Below, one piece after another: positions 34,579 through 46,744 of a DNA stretch of 64,000 bases. The stretch's first letter is position 1. Each line of letters opens with the position of its first letter. The notes under the pieces are model-generated. The model saw only the letters and a program-made list of their open reading frames with translations, made no database searches and was not told the origin of the DNA. A program made the position numbers and the translations under genes. This stretch comes from Agrypnia vestita (taxonomy: Eukaryota > Arthropoda > Insecta > Trichoptera > Phryganeidae): assembly GCA_016648135.1 (NCBI GenBank), contig JADDOH010023017.1, positions 23,856-87,855 of the forward strand. Direction: 5' to 3'.

Positions 34579-34705
34579 AAAAAATATACACGTATTTATA
34601 AAGACGTGTATATTTTTTACACGTATTTATAAATACGGCGATATTTATAAATACACAAGTTATTTATAAATATCGCCGCTGGTAATGCGGCGATATTTAT
34701 ATATA
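34579..34705. repeat. Cluster of palindromes
   Basis: aaaaatatacacgt (34579-34592) pairs with acgtgtatattttt (34604-34617). cggcgatatttataaata (34636-34653) pairs perfectly with its complement at 34661-34678 across a 7-nt loop, and the same arm begins again at 34688. There is no coding potential. Confidence 0.7.
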
Positions 34706-34709
34706 CTAT

Positions 34710-37000
34710 TTTATGGGAATTACAAATTTTCGACCAAAAATCACTAAAGCATAGTTGCATTAAGTATTTAAGAATAAGGCAGATAAATAACTTATATAAA
34801 ATAATAGAAAAAATAAGGCATATAAATAAAATATAATATAAGTTATTTGTTTGATTAATTATTAATTTAACATATTTTGAAAGTTCATATTATACAACTT
34901 TCAAAAATGTAATATTGTGTGTTTGTTCTAAGGGTGGAATCGGTAGACGCTGCATTGCATAAAGTGATCATTCAAGCCAGTTAACACGAGTCCTTAGTTC
35001 TGTAGCCACCCTTGTAAAAACTTCCATACTTGTTTCCAATACAAAAAGCTTTGTCTCCGTAAGATTTTTATAATTCAACTACTGAAAAAATATAAAAATA
35101 AAATATTGGATCCTGTAACGTTTTTTCACGTTTTTCAACTAAACTTTAATAGCAATAAATTAAAATGATTGCTATAAACTGTGCAGCTATTAATTAGCAA
35201 TAAGCTCTGTTATTTTTCCAGACCTCCTGAAATGATGGATGTATCTTATTTCTATTGCTATTTCTTTTTTCTTATATTTTCTCTAGAAAATCTTTCAAAA
35301 GCCTTCATTGTTATGTTTCATAATAATTAATGAATTTAGTTTAACTAAAATAAGTTCAACGAAATCGCGAATTATATCAACATCGAAACTAAAGACAAAA
35401 TGCCTGTTTTGATGATAGATTAAAATGAATACAAATGCCAACCAGTAACTTCAAAATCGAGCACTAAGGAAGCATATGGCTTTTGTCTATGAATTTTTAT
35501 GAAATTTTCGTCTTGAGACAGAGATATTCTCCCATAAGATTATTTTGAGATAACCCTCGGCTTTCATAATTTGCCATACACAGTATACACACGCCATATT
35601 TTAAGGTACTCGAGCACCACCACACCTCACATCTCAATTCATGCATGTTGTACATCCAACATCAAATGCCACTTCATTCAATTTATTAGTCTTATGGGTG
35701 AATTTGAATCTATCAGCAATTACAACACAATAAATTTTATGTCTAAACCTATAATTTAATGTCTTCTGGTTTTGTCATATCTCTGAGTAAATATTTGTAG
35801 GTTTCTTTGATTCCAGGTGACGATTTGCATGTGTCAAGTCCCTCTGTGAAAATAAAAATAACCAAGCTCACGTGGCGATCTCTAGATTAAAATTTTATTA
35901 AATCCGTGTACACGGTTCTGAGATTTATCTCAAGTAAATCTCTGATATATATACCATCGTATCTCATTCAATGAACAAATACTACAAAATGAAAACAATG
36001 CGATCCTGTACCATATTTTATTTTAAACATGTCTGCAAAGATGAAACAATAAATAAAAAAGGTCAGCTGTAATTATATTAATGACAAAATTTAATAATTA
36101 TAATAATCGTGAATACGGAAAATGAAGCGACCGGCGGCTGTATGAAGAGGCTCTCGATTTGGGATGAATATCTCCAAATAAAGAACGACAATCTCAGCGG
36201 ACCGGTTTTCCAATTTATTCCATTTCCAGCATTTAGAAAATTGAGAAAAAGAGACATTCAGAAGTAAATTCGTCAAGTAAGTATTTGTAGGTTTCTGAGG
36301 GATTTCAGCCGATTTTTATAAATTGAAATTATTTTTTCTACCGTTTTACGTAAGTACTTCTTTCATACATTAAACCTCAACAGGGTGATTTCAGTTGGAT
36401 TTTTTCGAGTGGGTTTATAAAAGGGGGCTATATAAGTTTTTGAGACGACATCGAACGAGGGTCACATTTTTTCAAAACTGGGTGCACCTAAATAGATTTT
36501 GACCTAGCTTTAAGGGCATTTCGATTTCGATAATGATGAATAAAAAGTCGAACGTGGGTTTTACGAAGAAATATTAAAACAAGCGATTTTTTATAACAGG
36601 ATTACGCCGTATACAATAATGAGGTATAAAAATATTTTTTTGCATAAAAATGTAAAAATTAAGAAAATCTATGTATTAACCGATCGTTAATAAAATGTGT
36701 TTTCTTTAATTTTTTTTAAATGCAGAAAATACATTTAAATTTGAGGCGATTTCTGTAGAACGAGATTTGCCTCAGTAGAAAATCTCCCTATTTTTTCCAT
36801 GTAAATAATTTGTATGAACTATAAAAAATATTTATTTTTCAACTTGACAACTTTATATATCTACCACTGTATTACATCACAATTGAATAAAAACTTCTGA
36901 ATCTATCATCATTATTGATCACCTATTTAAATAAGATTCTGACCAAAATATTTTACCGAAATTATTCCTTACGCTGCCAAATTCTTTTTTGCTCCGTATA
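34710..37000. other. 2.3 kb AT-rich DNA without gene
   Basis: No gene recognised. 36110-36225 is GC-richer with a mixed composition, but both strands lack domain motifs. Confidence 0.45.
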
Positions 37001-37004
37001 ATTT

Positions 37005-37545
37005 ATGGAAAAGCGTTACGACTGTCAGTCACGTGATTTTATCATATATTGTAAGAGTAACGAAATAATTGGCCGTGACCAAAAGCGAACAAACATCGCG
37101 TGGTCGAGCGACTTCGGCCCAGCCCCTGATTTATTTTTTAATCTTGTAAAAATTGCATGGTTTTTTTTTTCTCTGTATAATTTGAACTTATGAAAATTGG
37201 AAGATCGATACATTGTATTGGGGAAAGGCGAGCGTCTGTCCGTTTGTACGACCGCGCTTATCTTGAGAACCGTGAAACGAACGTGTATGCGGTTTTTGTT
37301 ATTGTAGTCTGTATTTTTTCTTCGGGAAGATTTCGGTTTATTAAAAATTGCCCTAGCACATATAGGAGCAAAGCATTAACGGTATTATTAAATCAAGTCG
37401 AGAAAAAATTTGCCGCTAAAGGTCTGTCATGAAAAACGCTACCTAATCTGTTGGAGATACATTTTCTTTTCTCAATTTGTTTTTTATAGTGTATCATTGT
37501 AAAAACAAAACTATACCGGGCGAAGCCGGGCCGGGTGTCTAGAGT
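37005..37545 (-). repeat. Dispersed insect-type repeat
   Basis: Its right edge reads, on the minus strand, 'acacccggcccggcttcgcc', a start found in many non-coding insect repeats. The interior has 'ctgtccgtttgtacgaccgc' and 'cttgagaaccgtgaaacgaa', also typical of such repeats. No protein is encoded; the class is not determined. Confidence 0.4.
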
Positions 37546-37549
37546 AATG

Positions 37550-39250
37550 TATTGATGAAACATCGTTTAGTACTGTATAATAAATTAGCCTACCTAATTC
37601 GAGGTATGAGCAAATATATTGATTAAGTATGTATATTATGCATTACAGAAGTTCTCTTATATTCTGGCAATAAATTCGTGAAATTCTAACGGAAACTTCG
37701 TTTATTAATACAGACATTGGGGACCGAACCACTCGATACCAACTATCCCACAATAAATATCTTTCAGTATTGGAATAGTTTGGATACCGCGGACCTAAAC
37801 CTAATACGTTACGCCGCGCCGTATATACAAACATGTACGTAGATAACCTCCTCCAGTATGTATATCCATCCACGTTTTATTAGCAGAACATTCGTGTGAA
37901 TTTCGTAGAACGTGTTATGGTTTTCGTATGGTATTAGAAGTAGCAGTACCACCCGTGCTCTCGCCAATATTACATTGTCAGGAAGTGCTATACACTGATA
38001 TAAATAAATAGTAATTTGTAAGCACTTTCAATAATTCTGAATATCGATTGATTTCAATAACACATTTTATTTCAAATTCATACATATTCTTACCGCTAGT
38101 TCAATGTAATTTGTATTTGATAGATATTAAATCATAGTATTATAATATATACAAATATAAAAATTAACGTTAATATAAATAGGTAAAGTTTTTAAGTTTG
38201 AATGTAGGAGCTAATCTTCGAAACTACCCATCCGATTGCAAAATTGTTTTCACCTATATTTAGAATGAACTTTCAGAGTGGACATAGATATCCCGTTAAA
38301 ATAAAAGGGCTTTTCGTGGTAGCCTATTTTACAAATAAATTCGAAAACATGGTCAAGTGATGCGTTTTTTAACGAACGCTGCCTTAATGGTAAGAGATAT
38401 TTAAATACTTTCTATAAAAAGTTGTAGACCTATAAAAGTTCTATAAAAAGTCTGCGACAACATATATCTATATGTAAAGGTAAAAAACAAATTGATATAA
38501 TATGACGGATAAAGTATTCTTGACTGAACAAAGGACATGCGCGCAAAACTTGGAAAATTGAGCATAGAAACCATGCGTATAGATTAGATTATCCGGCGTT
38601 AAGAGTGAAGTATATTACAGAATTTGAAAAAAATGTGTGTAGTTCGTTCCACTGAAAATACATTTCAATGATGACAAACTAACTTACCCACAAATATTGA
38701 TTTTACAGTTTACGTCGAGGTTCCCACCATGGCAAATTATTATATTTTAGGAAAAAAATTATTTCAAAATCAACGGTTTTTAGGTTTATTTTTGTTATAG
38801 AAACGAGTTATTACTTATAATAAAGAAAAATATTGTATATGTTTAATCATCAAAATTTTATCTTCTGTATATCTTTACATAAAAAACATAATATCTATCA
38901 CTCTCTCTGTTCTGTATACAATCTTACACTTTTTGACAAAACTAGATCAAATTTTACATGGTTACTCTTTAGGACCTTGCGCAAAATAGTAAAATCAAGG
39001 ATGAGAAATTTTTTAATGTAAAAAAAATATTCTCAAAAAGATAGTAAATGATTTGAATAATTATTCTAAATTACTCTTAATCTTATATACCACCCATAGA
39101 CGTGTTTGTTGGTCTAGTTGTAAAGAAACATGCCGACTGATTCAAGAATAGTAAGTTTGAGAGCCATTTCAGACCAGCAAATAAGTGCTATTTTTCATAG
39201 CACTGACAAACAGGTGAAACGTGTACGATTTTATTTTTAATTTTAATTTT
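37550..39250. other. AT-rich DNA without gene
   Basis: Nothing recognised. Confidence 0.5.
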
Positions 39251-39253
39251 AAA

Positions 39254-39289
39254 CTTAAATTTAAATTTAAATTTAAATTTAAATTTAAA
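39254..39289. repeat. (TTTAAA)n microsatellite
   Basis: Six near-perfect hexamer units of ttaaat/aaattt. Confidence 0.95.
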
Positions 39290-39417
39290 ATAAAATTTTA
39301 ATATAATTTTAATTTTTATAATTATTTCCGTAGTAAAAAATCAAACCCCACGATAAATATTACAATGGTCTGGCAAGCTAAGTGGAAATGTCTCTTAAAA
39401 TAATTCAGAAAAATTAC

Positions 39418-39460
39418 CTGCAAATGATTGTCTTTCTGAGATGTCCATTTCCTCAGCCAT
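39418..39460 (-). CDS. Candidate first coding exon of an unknown gene
   Basis: On the minus strand an ATG at 39460-39458 lies in a favourable context (catcaaATGG). It opens 14 codons, MAEEMDISERQSFA, plus one base, ending exactly at a consensus donor (CAG|GTAATT at 39417). The amino-acid composition is acidic and protein-like, unlike the accidental frames around it. The upstream 'tttgacag' at about 39471 could be a splice acceptor, or the exon may be continuous with the GC-rich block at 39495-39540. I do not recognise the protein and saw no matching second exon at lower coordinates, so this stays a hypothesis. Confidence 0.35.
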
Positions 39461-39470
39461 TTGATGTGAT

Positions 39471-39700
39471 CTGTCAAATTTTGGATTGAAGCTCTTCCCG
39501 TGACGCGCAGTTTACGGTCCCGGAGCGCTCGCCTAAAAGGCTACAGTGAAAAGCAATCGGTTACCCCTTTGATAGTCAATCAATAAAGTTATTCGACCAA
39601 AACGAATCCACAGTCCTCGTATAATACCACACCATTTATTTTGTCAAATACTTCGCGAAAACTGTGACTTGGCGTCATTTATAAACGCGGGTGCGCATTA
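39471..39700 (-). promoter_or_regulatory. Possible 5' UTR/promoter of the 39.4-kb exon
   Basis: The segment is GC-richer than its surroundings, with 'cgtgacgcgcag', 'ggtcccggagcgctcgcc' and a TATA-like TTTATAAATG on the minus strand at 39684-39676. Placed directly upstream of the candidate ATG exon, it could be its promoter and leader. Confidence 0.25.
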
Positions 39701-39704
39701 AAGT

Positions 39705-40195
39705 TTGTTGACTTGGAAGGAGGAACATTTTCTATTGAAAAGGATTGAAAATATTTACTCTTTTAGTGAATTACGTTAAAATATGTTTTACATTTGCTTT
39801 CCGAAAATATGTTGGCGGTGAATCAGCCTTAGTGAAACATAATCCTGTGCATTCATTTCTTAAGTTATCCAGTATTTTGGATCCATGCCATTTCAATTCA
39901 TCACTACGCTTTCGTAAAAATATACAACTGTTACAATTTATTTAAACTAACAGTTAAGCTATAATATTATAAAACTGCTTGCTGCTTGGCCCTGCGACTA
40001 TTATTACGACGATATGTAATTTTGATAAAAGTTTATGTTACCGGTTTTACCGAGTTACCGATTTAAAGCCGGAACGGTGATTTTAAAATTAATATTCTGT
40101 TCATTTTGATGATGATGAAAATGCTTCTTAGACACACAAATAATCAATTACAATTGCCAAATCACACCCTTTGCTAAATAATCATCCGAGCCTCC
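39705..40195. other. DNA without recognised gene
   Basis: The 66-codon frame at 39745 has no motif. Confidence 0.4.
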
Positions 40196-40199
40196 ATCC

Positions 40200-40650
40200 C
40201 ATACTTCTGTATAGAATGGAGGCTTGGGTGCCCTACAGAAGACACGTTAGGAGTCAGAAAATGTTCCACCAACGATTCCTTCGCCGCATTTTACAGATCC
40301 CCTGAAGCGACCATATATCTAACGTTACAGTTCTGCGTCACTCTAAATGTCGGCTAATTAAGGACATGATCGTGGAAGCGAGATTGAGATGGACGGGACA
40401 TGTGATACGCACGGGTGATCATAGACTTCCGATCACTTCGACTTTTACGGCTCTTATATGGGGAGATAGTGGGCAGGCGAAAGGCCGGAGGACAAAAAAA
40501 AAGTATAAAGACTATCTCCGAGAATCGCTGAGCCCGTGTGGAACACCCGAGAAGTGGGAGCAGCTGGCACGAGTTGTGAGCTGGAGGAGAATCTGCTCCC
40601 GGGCTGAATGGGCGGCCAGACGATTAAAAAATGAGCAGCGACCATGCATC
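40200..40650 (+). pseudogene. RTE/Lian-type LINE RT C-terminus
   Basis: The degenerate frame reads LLYRMEAWVPYRRHVRS, FHQRFLRRIL and, after a stop, MIVEARLRWTGHVIRTGDHRLP, then SPCGTPEKWEQLA and WRRICSRAEWA. This is the C-terminal block of RTE/Lian-like RTs (…LLYG.ETW…rWtGHv.RM.d.RLP…). The open frame runs to 40857, but similarity ends near 40640 and the rest is readthrough into a structured repeat. The copy is 5'-truncated. Confidence 0.75.
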
Positions 40651-40699
40651 AACGGAACCGACCAACACAACCGCTGGTCCTACGCAAAGTATGCGGTAA

Positions 40700-40930
40700 G
40701 TAAGAGTGCGCCTCTCGAAGAGGGCTATTTTCCCACCACAAAAATTATGAGAGGCGCATTGAAGGTGACCCACCACATACCCTGGGCTGTTTTATGCGCC
40801 GAAGCGTCCATATCAACCCAACACATTCGCCGCCTGGTTGGCATTATTTTATGCTAAAGCGTCCTCTCCGCCCGGCCTTGCGTCCCAGCATTACAAGAAG
40901 CAAGACCGGGCGAGTCGGTCGCGCAAAACC
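40700..40930. repeat. GC-rich region with two hairpins and a direct repeat
   Basis: tgcgcctctc (40707-40716) pairs perfectly with gagaggcgca (40749-40758). cgcccggccttgc (40869-40881) pairs with gcaagaccgggcg (40900-40912) at 12 of 13 positions. Between them 'ttttatgcgccgaagcgtcc' and 'ttttatgctaaagcgtcc' form a direct repeat. It could be the structured 3' end of the adjoining LINE or the end of another element. Confidence 0.6.
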
Positions 40931-40934
40931 TTCA

Positions 40935-41545
40935 ATGTCCCATGCTAAAAGTCTTTATTTTTAAAAGAGGTTTTACAAAATTACAATAAAAGAACATCTA
41001 TAAACTAAAAAATACAACATAAGAACACCCGAGGAGACATCGCACGGGACAAAAATAAATCAACACCCCTCCTTGGAGGGAAAGGGACAAAACAAAAATA
41101 AAAACATGTAGCACTTGTGTCAGAAAAGGTAAAACCACCGGTATGACACCGATCAGGAGAGACAACGTAAAATTGACAAAATATGGTACAAAACAGAAAG
41201 ATAACATTGTTGTGCAAATAAAATGGAAAAAAACGATAGAAAACACAATGAAATTAACAAGAATGTAAAGAGAAAATAGAAGTAATAAACAGAAAAAGTA
41301 AAATTGCCAGCAAGATTATAAAAAAAAAAAAAACAAAGAAAGACCAATGTAGGGCAGCATGGTCAAGGGTACATCAGGACCACTGAGCAGGACCCCTCAG
41401 GATTTCCCAACGGGTCACCCAAATTCCCACGAACACTTTAAAAAGTCTGATGTTATCCTCACAACTCACAAGGCGCAGCAACAATCAACTTAGTTAGAAT
41501 GGCGAGGGGATCCTCGATCACGAGGCCCAGCAACAACAACAATAA
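40935..41545 (-). repeat. Probable retroelement-derived repeat
   Basis: The minus strand is T-rich with a long pyrimidine stretch (41320-41200) and an aataaag signal near 40956. 41380-41545 on the minus strand has 'gggtgacccgttgggaaatc' and 'gttgttgttgctgggcctcg'. I cannot assign a class; 5S rRNA was considered and rejected. Confidence 0.3.
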
Positions 41546-41549
41546 CACT

Positions 41550-43065
41550 ATTTAAATACGTCGCCCTATATTCTCATCATATGCAAAATGGCAGTTTTTA
41601 TTAGAATTTTGGCTCTCGTATGAAGTATTTTTTTTGCATTCACTCTTTGCCTAATATTTCTTTTATCGCACTCATCTTCAGTACTCACCGAATATAACTC
41701 CTACTTTCACGTTGCTCTACCGTTGTATTTGATACGCTTCCCCTGGCGAGGAATTCCTACGTTCACGCTGTCTTTCCGTCAAATTTTTAATTCTGCGACT
41801 TTTCGCAATGGAATATTTTTTCAGTAAAAAGTTTGTACCTACCTAATACAGTTTCATTAAAAGAATAAGGTATAAATAATAATAATAATTTTATTCCAGC
41901 TAAGTGCAAGACCTAGTTCACCATATAAGTAACAATAATTACATACAAAATTATACACCTAAAACAGAAAAAAAATAGAATTACATATTAAGAAAGAGAA
42001 AATAAAAAATACCTAGTAAAATACCTAATACATTATAAAGCGATTACGGTTTGACATTAAGTATGCACATGCCACAATGCCAGAATGAAAAAATCTAGCA
42101 AATTAGTTAGCTAAAAAGTGAGATGGACAGATTATTAAAAAAAATTATATACAGAAAATTGAAAACATATTTTTTGTAAATTGCTCGATTTATAAGTTTT
42201 GTGTGTAATAGTTCTACACATTAAATATTATCTATATTTATCTATTTAAGAATAATATGTATATCTTGCTACTTCGTAAGCTTTTGCTCTTAGAACGGTC
42301 CTGGGAAGCGGTAGGTACCATTCAATATTTCGTAAGCTATTTTATTGTGTTTTTTTTTTTAATTGCAGCGTACGCACTATATTATAAATACAAGCGATTA
42401 TATTATAGATGTTATTTATCAATTGACATTGATATAATCAGGCTTTTAAGTACCTATAAAGTTCTCCAGATATAACTGAATTTGCCGTAGAAATATATAC
42501 GCAAACAATTATTTCACAGCGGCTTTTGTGTAAAGGTCTGAAAAAGATGTGTAAAAACAATAAAAAAAACACAGGTGGCTTTCATTCCCATTTCAGAAAA
42601 CGTTCAATAGAATTTACGTCACACGAAATCATATCCATTTCTTACGTTTCTCCCTAATATTCCGCAATTTCTTTGTCCTACTTGTTATTATATCCTTCAG
42701 TAAATTTGGCTCGAGAAAAGGATAAATATTAAAGTGAGGCAATATATTATTTTAATTTTACGACATAAAATTGCCAATCCTTTCAGTTTTCTCTGCGCGT
42801 TTCCGGCCTATGTTAATACATATTTTTACGTCGAGGGATATTCTTATAATATGAAGATATTACAGAAGAGAATATAATGAAGCGACACCAAACTTATTTG
42901 AAATTCAAATAACCCTCACACTTGTGTTTATAAACACAAAAGAGCTACTTTTTCCGTAAAGGAAATCCCAGTGCACGTGTAGGTAGAAAGGCGAACTCAT
43001 GAAATTATTAACTGAAATTTATTGTTCTGTTAAATGACAAAAGGTGAAATTAAATTTAATCATTC
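41550..43065. other. AT-rich DNA; possible LINE 3' end at 41875
   Basis: (aat)5 followed by 'ttttattccagctaagtg' at about 41876 resembles a LINE tail on the minus strand, but nothing coding adjoins it. Confidence 0.35.
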
Positions 43066-43069
43066 AGAA

Positions 43070-43375
43070 TATACTGAGTATGTTCAAATTATTCATGAAC
43101 ACAATACTGGATTTTACATCATTAATCAAAATATATCATAGATGTCTCATGGGGACGACGCTATTTTTTATATGGGAAAGTAGGTATGGAAGCCTTCTTG
43201 GGTGTTCATAGGGCTTACAACCTATCGTACGGCTGGCTTAAGTGATCACTTTACACAGTATAATGTTCGCCATCATGGTTGGAATTGGTGAACGTTACAT
43301 TATGTTAAGTATTCACTTAAGCTAGCCGTACGATATGTCGTCGGTGAACACACAAAAAGAATTAAATCCCATATA
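43070..43375 (+). repeat. Dispersed repeat R1, copy 3, with palindromic end
   Basis: 43070-43255 matches 327-525. Here the right part is inverted back: 'tatcgtacggctggcttaag' (about 43224) pairs with the complement of 'cttaagctagccgtacgata' (about 43316). An inner hairpin (ttcgccat…attggtgaa) lies around the centre. The element could therefore be a MITE with about 45-bp inverted repeats. Confidence 0.55.
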
Positions 43376-43379
43376 GAAA

Positions 43380-44070
43380 ATTTCTTATTTTCTATGAAAC
43401 ATCTTTAATATATTACCTCGATTAAAATTAAATTACATTATCTTGGTTTTGAACGCCAATTAATTTCAATTCGGAAAACAAATTAATATTACCTACTTCC
43501 GTTACTATCTTTGAAAAAATCTACCTTTCATTATTTGGATAATAAATTATTCAATGATACATTTATACTGATATTTTTGTAAATATGTAAATTTCTTGTT
43601 ACCTTAAAATCATTCTCGTTTTAAATATTATGTAAGTAAACATAAAAAATTTATATAATTAAATTAATGAAATATTTTAAAGGCCCTTCAGATGTGAAAA
43701 TATTATTCACCGTAAAATATTTCCACCGCTGAATATTTTTTGTCTATTGAACCAGACATATGTATGTTTGTAAGTTTCGACAGTCATGATACTCGATAAG
43801 GAAGGAAAAAAAAACTCCTCACACGACTCGGAGGCTATTGAAGTAATTTATCAAAAAATCAAGACAGATTCACCTTCTCAATATTCCTATCAGAAATAAA
43901 ATTACTTCTTCCAGTTTTTGCTTTCTTTACTCATCTCTTCATATCATATATTATAACATAGTCACGAATATGGCTAATGACATATGATAAATTTAATATT
44001 TCTTTTATAAATCCTGTCAATTTAAATATTAAAATGAGATTTGTCTAAGTAATATCACGGCAATCACTGG
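43380..44070. other. AT-rich DNA without gene
   Basis: Nothing recognised. Confidence 0.5.
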
Positions 44071-44429
44071 AAAATACTGTCACGGAATCTTGGCTATGAG
44101 AGGCAAATGAAATACTTAAAACCATTCAAACTTTTATTTATTACGCTAAGTCACTGAATACTAATTAATTCGGACCTTATTTACTTAGTTTATTCAGAGA
44201 ACTGTTCCTAAATTCACACTAAATGTTTCTAGAATATTTCTATACACAGGTTCGCACTATTCGCGTCACTTGAATCTTGGTTGAATAACTAGGTATATCT
44301 ACTTAGTTTCGTACATTAGTACCCAATAGCGCCGAATGTCTGTCGCTTGGTCATAGTGCTAGCTGCCGCACGGTTTCGCTATTTTTATTATCCCAAAAAT
44401 GTCACAACAACTCTCGTTGCGTGCGCTCG

Positions 44430-44438
44430 CTTTTTATA
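44430..44438 (-). promoter_or_regulatory. TATA box
   Basis: TATAAAAAG on the minus strand, downstream of the heat-shock element and followed by GC-rich sequence. Confidence 0.6.
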
Positions 44439-44465
44439 AAAATATGTCGGTTTCACGATGCAACG

Positions 44466-44485
44466 AGAACGTTCGAGAAATTTCA
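44466..44485 (-). promoter_or_regulatory. Heat-shock element (four perfect units)
   Basis: TGAAATTTCTCGAACGTTCT on the minus strand is four contiguous alternating nGAAn/nTTCn units, the consensus site for heat-shock factor trimers. It lies 27 bp upstream of the TATA box, normal spacing for heat-inducible promoters. Confidence 0.7.
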
Positions 44486-44509
44486 GACTCTCGTAATAAT
44501 ACATTAAAA

Positions 44510-45305
44510 TTTGAGTGTATTTCCTAAGTTTACCTATCCGCTATCTATAAGCATAAACTTGTCTCATATTTGTTTCGGGAAACATATTTAAATAATAAAT
44601 GTGTAAAATTAAATTATGTTATTTACCTTAATAGTTGTTGATAAGTTAACAGCTTTTGCAATCATTTAAAAGTGTGATTGTATATATTTATTTCATTCAT
44701 AATTTATTGGTCGTGATTTTTTATAATTATTCGTGGGCTGTATAACAGATACCCGTGCTTAACGATTGATGGCGCCATACCATTTATTAACGTCATCTTT
44801 CGAACGGCGCTTGTCAAAAGTACTGCCCTCTGCAGACAGATTTATCGAGTAGTTTTGTTACGATAGCTATTGAAGGATGACAAGTTTGTGTTTATTTATC
44901 AAAAAAGTACATTGATTTTTTATAGTAAAACGTGTGTGAAGAAATCAGTAGAGTACCATGCCTCTTTCTAAACTACATGACACATGAAATTAATGAAATA
45001 TTTCACCTTCGTTTTTATGATACCTACTACCTGACGGTAGAAATATATGACCTTCATTTGAATTTGAATATCCAAGTCGAGTATGCTAGGTAAGATATCG
45101 AACTTAAAAATAGCCAGTATTAGAAAACAGCAATTTCATAGGTAAGGACCTAATATTAGTAGATAAAAGTTTCTGGATTCATGGGCTCATCGCCAGGGTA
45201 TGATAGTGTACTCGTAAGCCGATGGATATGAACATGTTATTTTTTGACAATCTTAAAAATTTAAAATTGTTTACGAATATTCATTGCGACAACTTAACAA
45301 TAACG
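44510..45305. other. AT-rich DNA without gene
   Basis: Nothing recognised; 44740-44850 is slightly GC-richer. Confidence 0.45.
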
Positions 45306-45309
45306 AAAA

Positions 45310-46740
45310 TAAATAATAATTATATTTATTTATTTTATTTATTTATTTATTATTAATCGACGCCCTAGTGGACTTCTACAGTACCTAATATAAACATTTA
45401 GATTTTTATATACCTAATTTAAACACTAAATAATTTAAAAGAAAAAAATATTAATATAAATAAACATATTTGATATAAATGAAAGATATGAAATGTAACA
45501 AAATATATGTGGCAATGTAAAAACAATATAAAATAAACAGTATAAAATAATTTTACAATAGAAATGATCAATATATATATATATATATATATGGGAATAA
45601 CATAATAAAGGAATAACAATAAATATAAAAACAATATAAGATAAACAGTATAAAATAATTTAACAATAGAAATTATCAATATATATGGGAAAAATAATAT
45701 TAAGTAAAATTTTGTCCATTAAAATGTAATTTATTCTATTTGTATACAGTCTTACTTAAGTGTTTTTTTTAATTCGGGTATGCTCCTACAACGAAAATTG
45801 TCTACAAATTCAGAAAATTTGTTTCTAGTGCGATGCATGCGTGTTAATAGTGAATTTAATGCATAATTATTCCTGTGGGTCCCTACAAAGAACACTTCGT
45901 GATGTCTCGTTTATCTCGGTAGGTATATTATACGAGACCATCTGAATCAGTTCAGGGCATTTCAACATTATTTTGATAATTTTAAATGGGAACATCAAGT
46001 CACTGACATCTCTTCTGTATGATAATTTCTTCAAATGAAGTAAATTATCATAATTTTTGCTTTCTATAGGAATACGCATTTTAAAATTTATAAATCTCAA
46101 GAATATGTGTTATCCTCTTTCTATTTTCCTAGAGTATGTGTCAAAGTAAGGAGACCACAAATTTGAGTTGCATTTCAATGTACTTCTTACAATGGATGTG
46201 TATAATGTAGTAAGAGAGCGGTGCGAATAAAAGTTTTTTGCGGTCCTTAACACAAATCCTAAGGATTTCATTGCTTTGTTGCAGATTACGTTATAATATT
46301 GAAAAAGGCCATTTTATCGTCGAAAAGTACATCCAAATCCCGAATAACTGAAACTACATAGATCAATATCGTTAAGGCAGTATTGATAAATGGTTTTGTT
46401 TTTACTTCTATTAAACATATTAGTTAACATTTTTCCACATTAAGATATAGTGCAGCACCACGTATAAAGCAGATTTATGTTTTTTCGCAAAGTAATACAG
46501 TCATTTATGTTTGAGATCGCTTTATATATTTTAAGATCATCTGCAAACAACAAAAGATGAACTCCACAGAAAATTTGAACAATATCATTTATGAAAAGTA
46601 AAAATCGAATAGACCCGAGGTGGGACTCTTGAAGTACACCGCCGGATGCCTCAAATGGAAAGGATTTATAATCGTGTATTTTAACAAAGAGATTTCTAGA
46701 AATTAGGTCACTTTCAATATATCACTTTCAATTATCAAAC
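45310..46740 (-). mobile_element. 5'-truncated jockey/CR1-like LINE
   Basis: Relative of the 4-8 kb LINE in the same orientation, ending in a TTTA-rich 3' end at about 45310. The 3' UTR contains a duplicated segment (aaaacaatata.{a,g}ataaacagtata…, 110 bp apart at 45519 and 45629) and a (TA)n run at 45570-45592. Confidence 0.8.
45867..46720 (-). pseudogene. LINE RT and C-terminal remnant
   Basis: From 46680 downward the minus strand shows a degraded SGGVLQESHLGSI (equivalent of SGVPQGSHLGP), FADDLKIYKAI, and then MRFINFKMRIP and LKKLSYRRDVSDL in a 77-codon frame (46100-45867). The order and residues match the RT/C-terminal part of the LINE at 4-8 kb. PQG is changed to LQE and several stops are present, so it is inactive. 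Confidence 0.8.
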
Positions 46741-46744
46741 ACTC

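Larger units (their letters stand above)
44078..44503 (-). mobile_element. LTR-like segment with heat-shock promoter
   Basis: Read on the minus strand it starts TGTATTATTACG and ends TTCCGTGACA (TG…CA, 426 bp). It has a TATA box (44438-44430) and a late aataaataaaag signal (44142-44131), the order of an LTR. No matching TSD is visible and no internal retroelement sequence adjoins, so a solo LTR is the best guess. A genuine cellular heat-inducible promoter is the alternative; the first ATG after the TATA box opens only 12 codons. Confidence 0.4.

Noticed and set aside
41380..41545. Possible 5S rRNA on the minus strand (gggtgacccgttgggaa)
   Set aside because: Only the box-C-like stretch resembles 5S; the rest of the gene and its secondary structure are absent.
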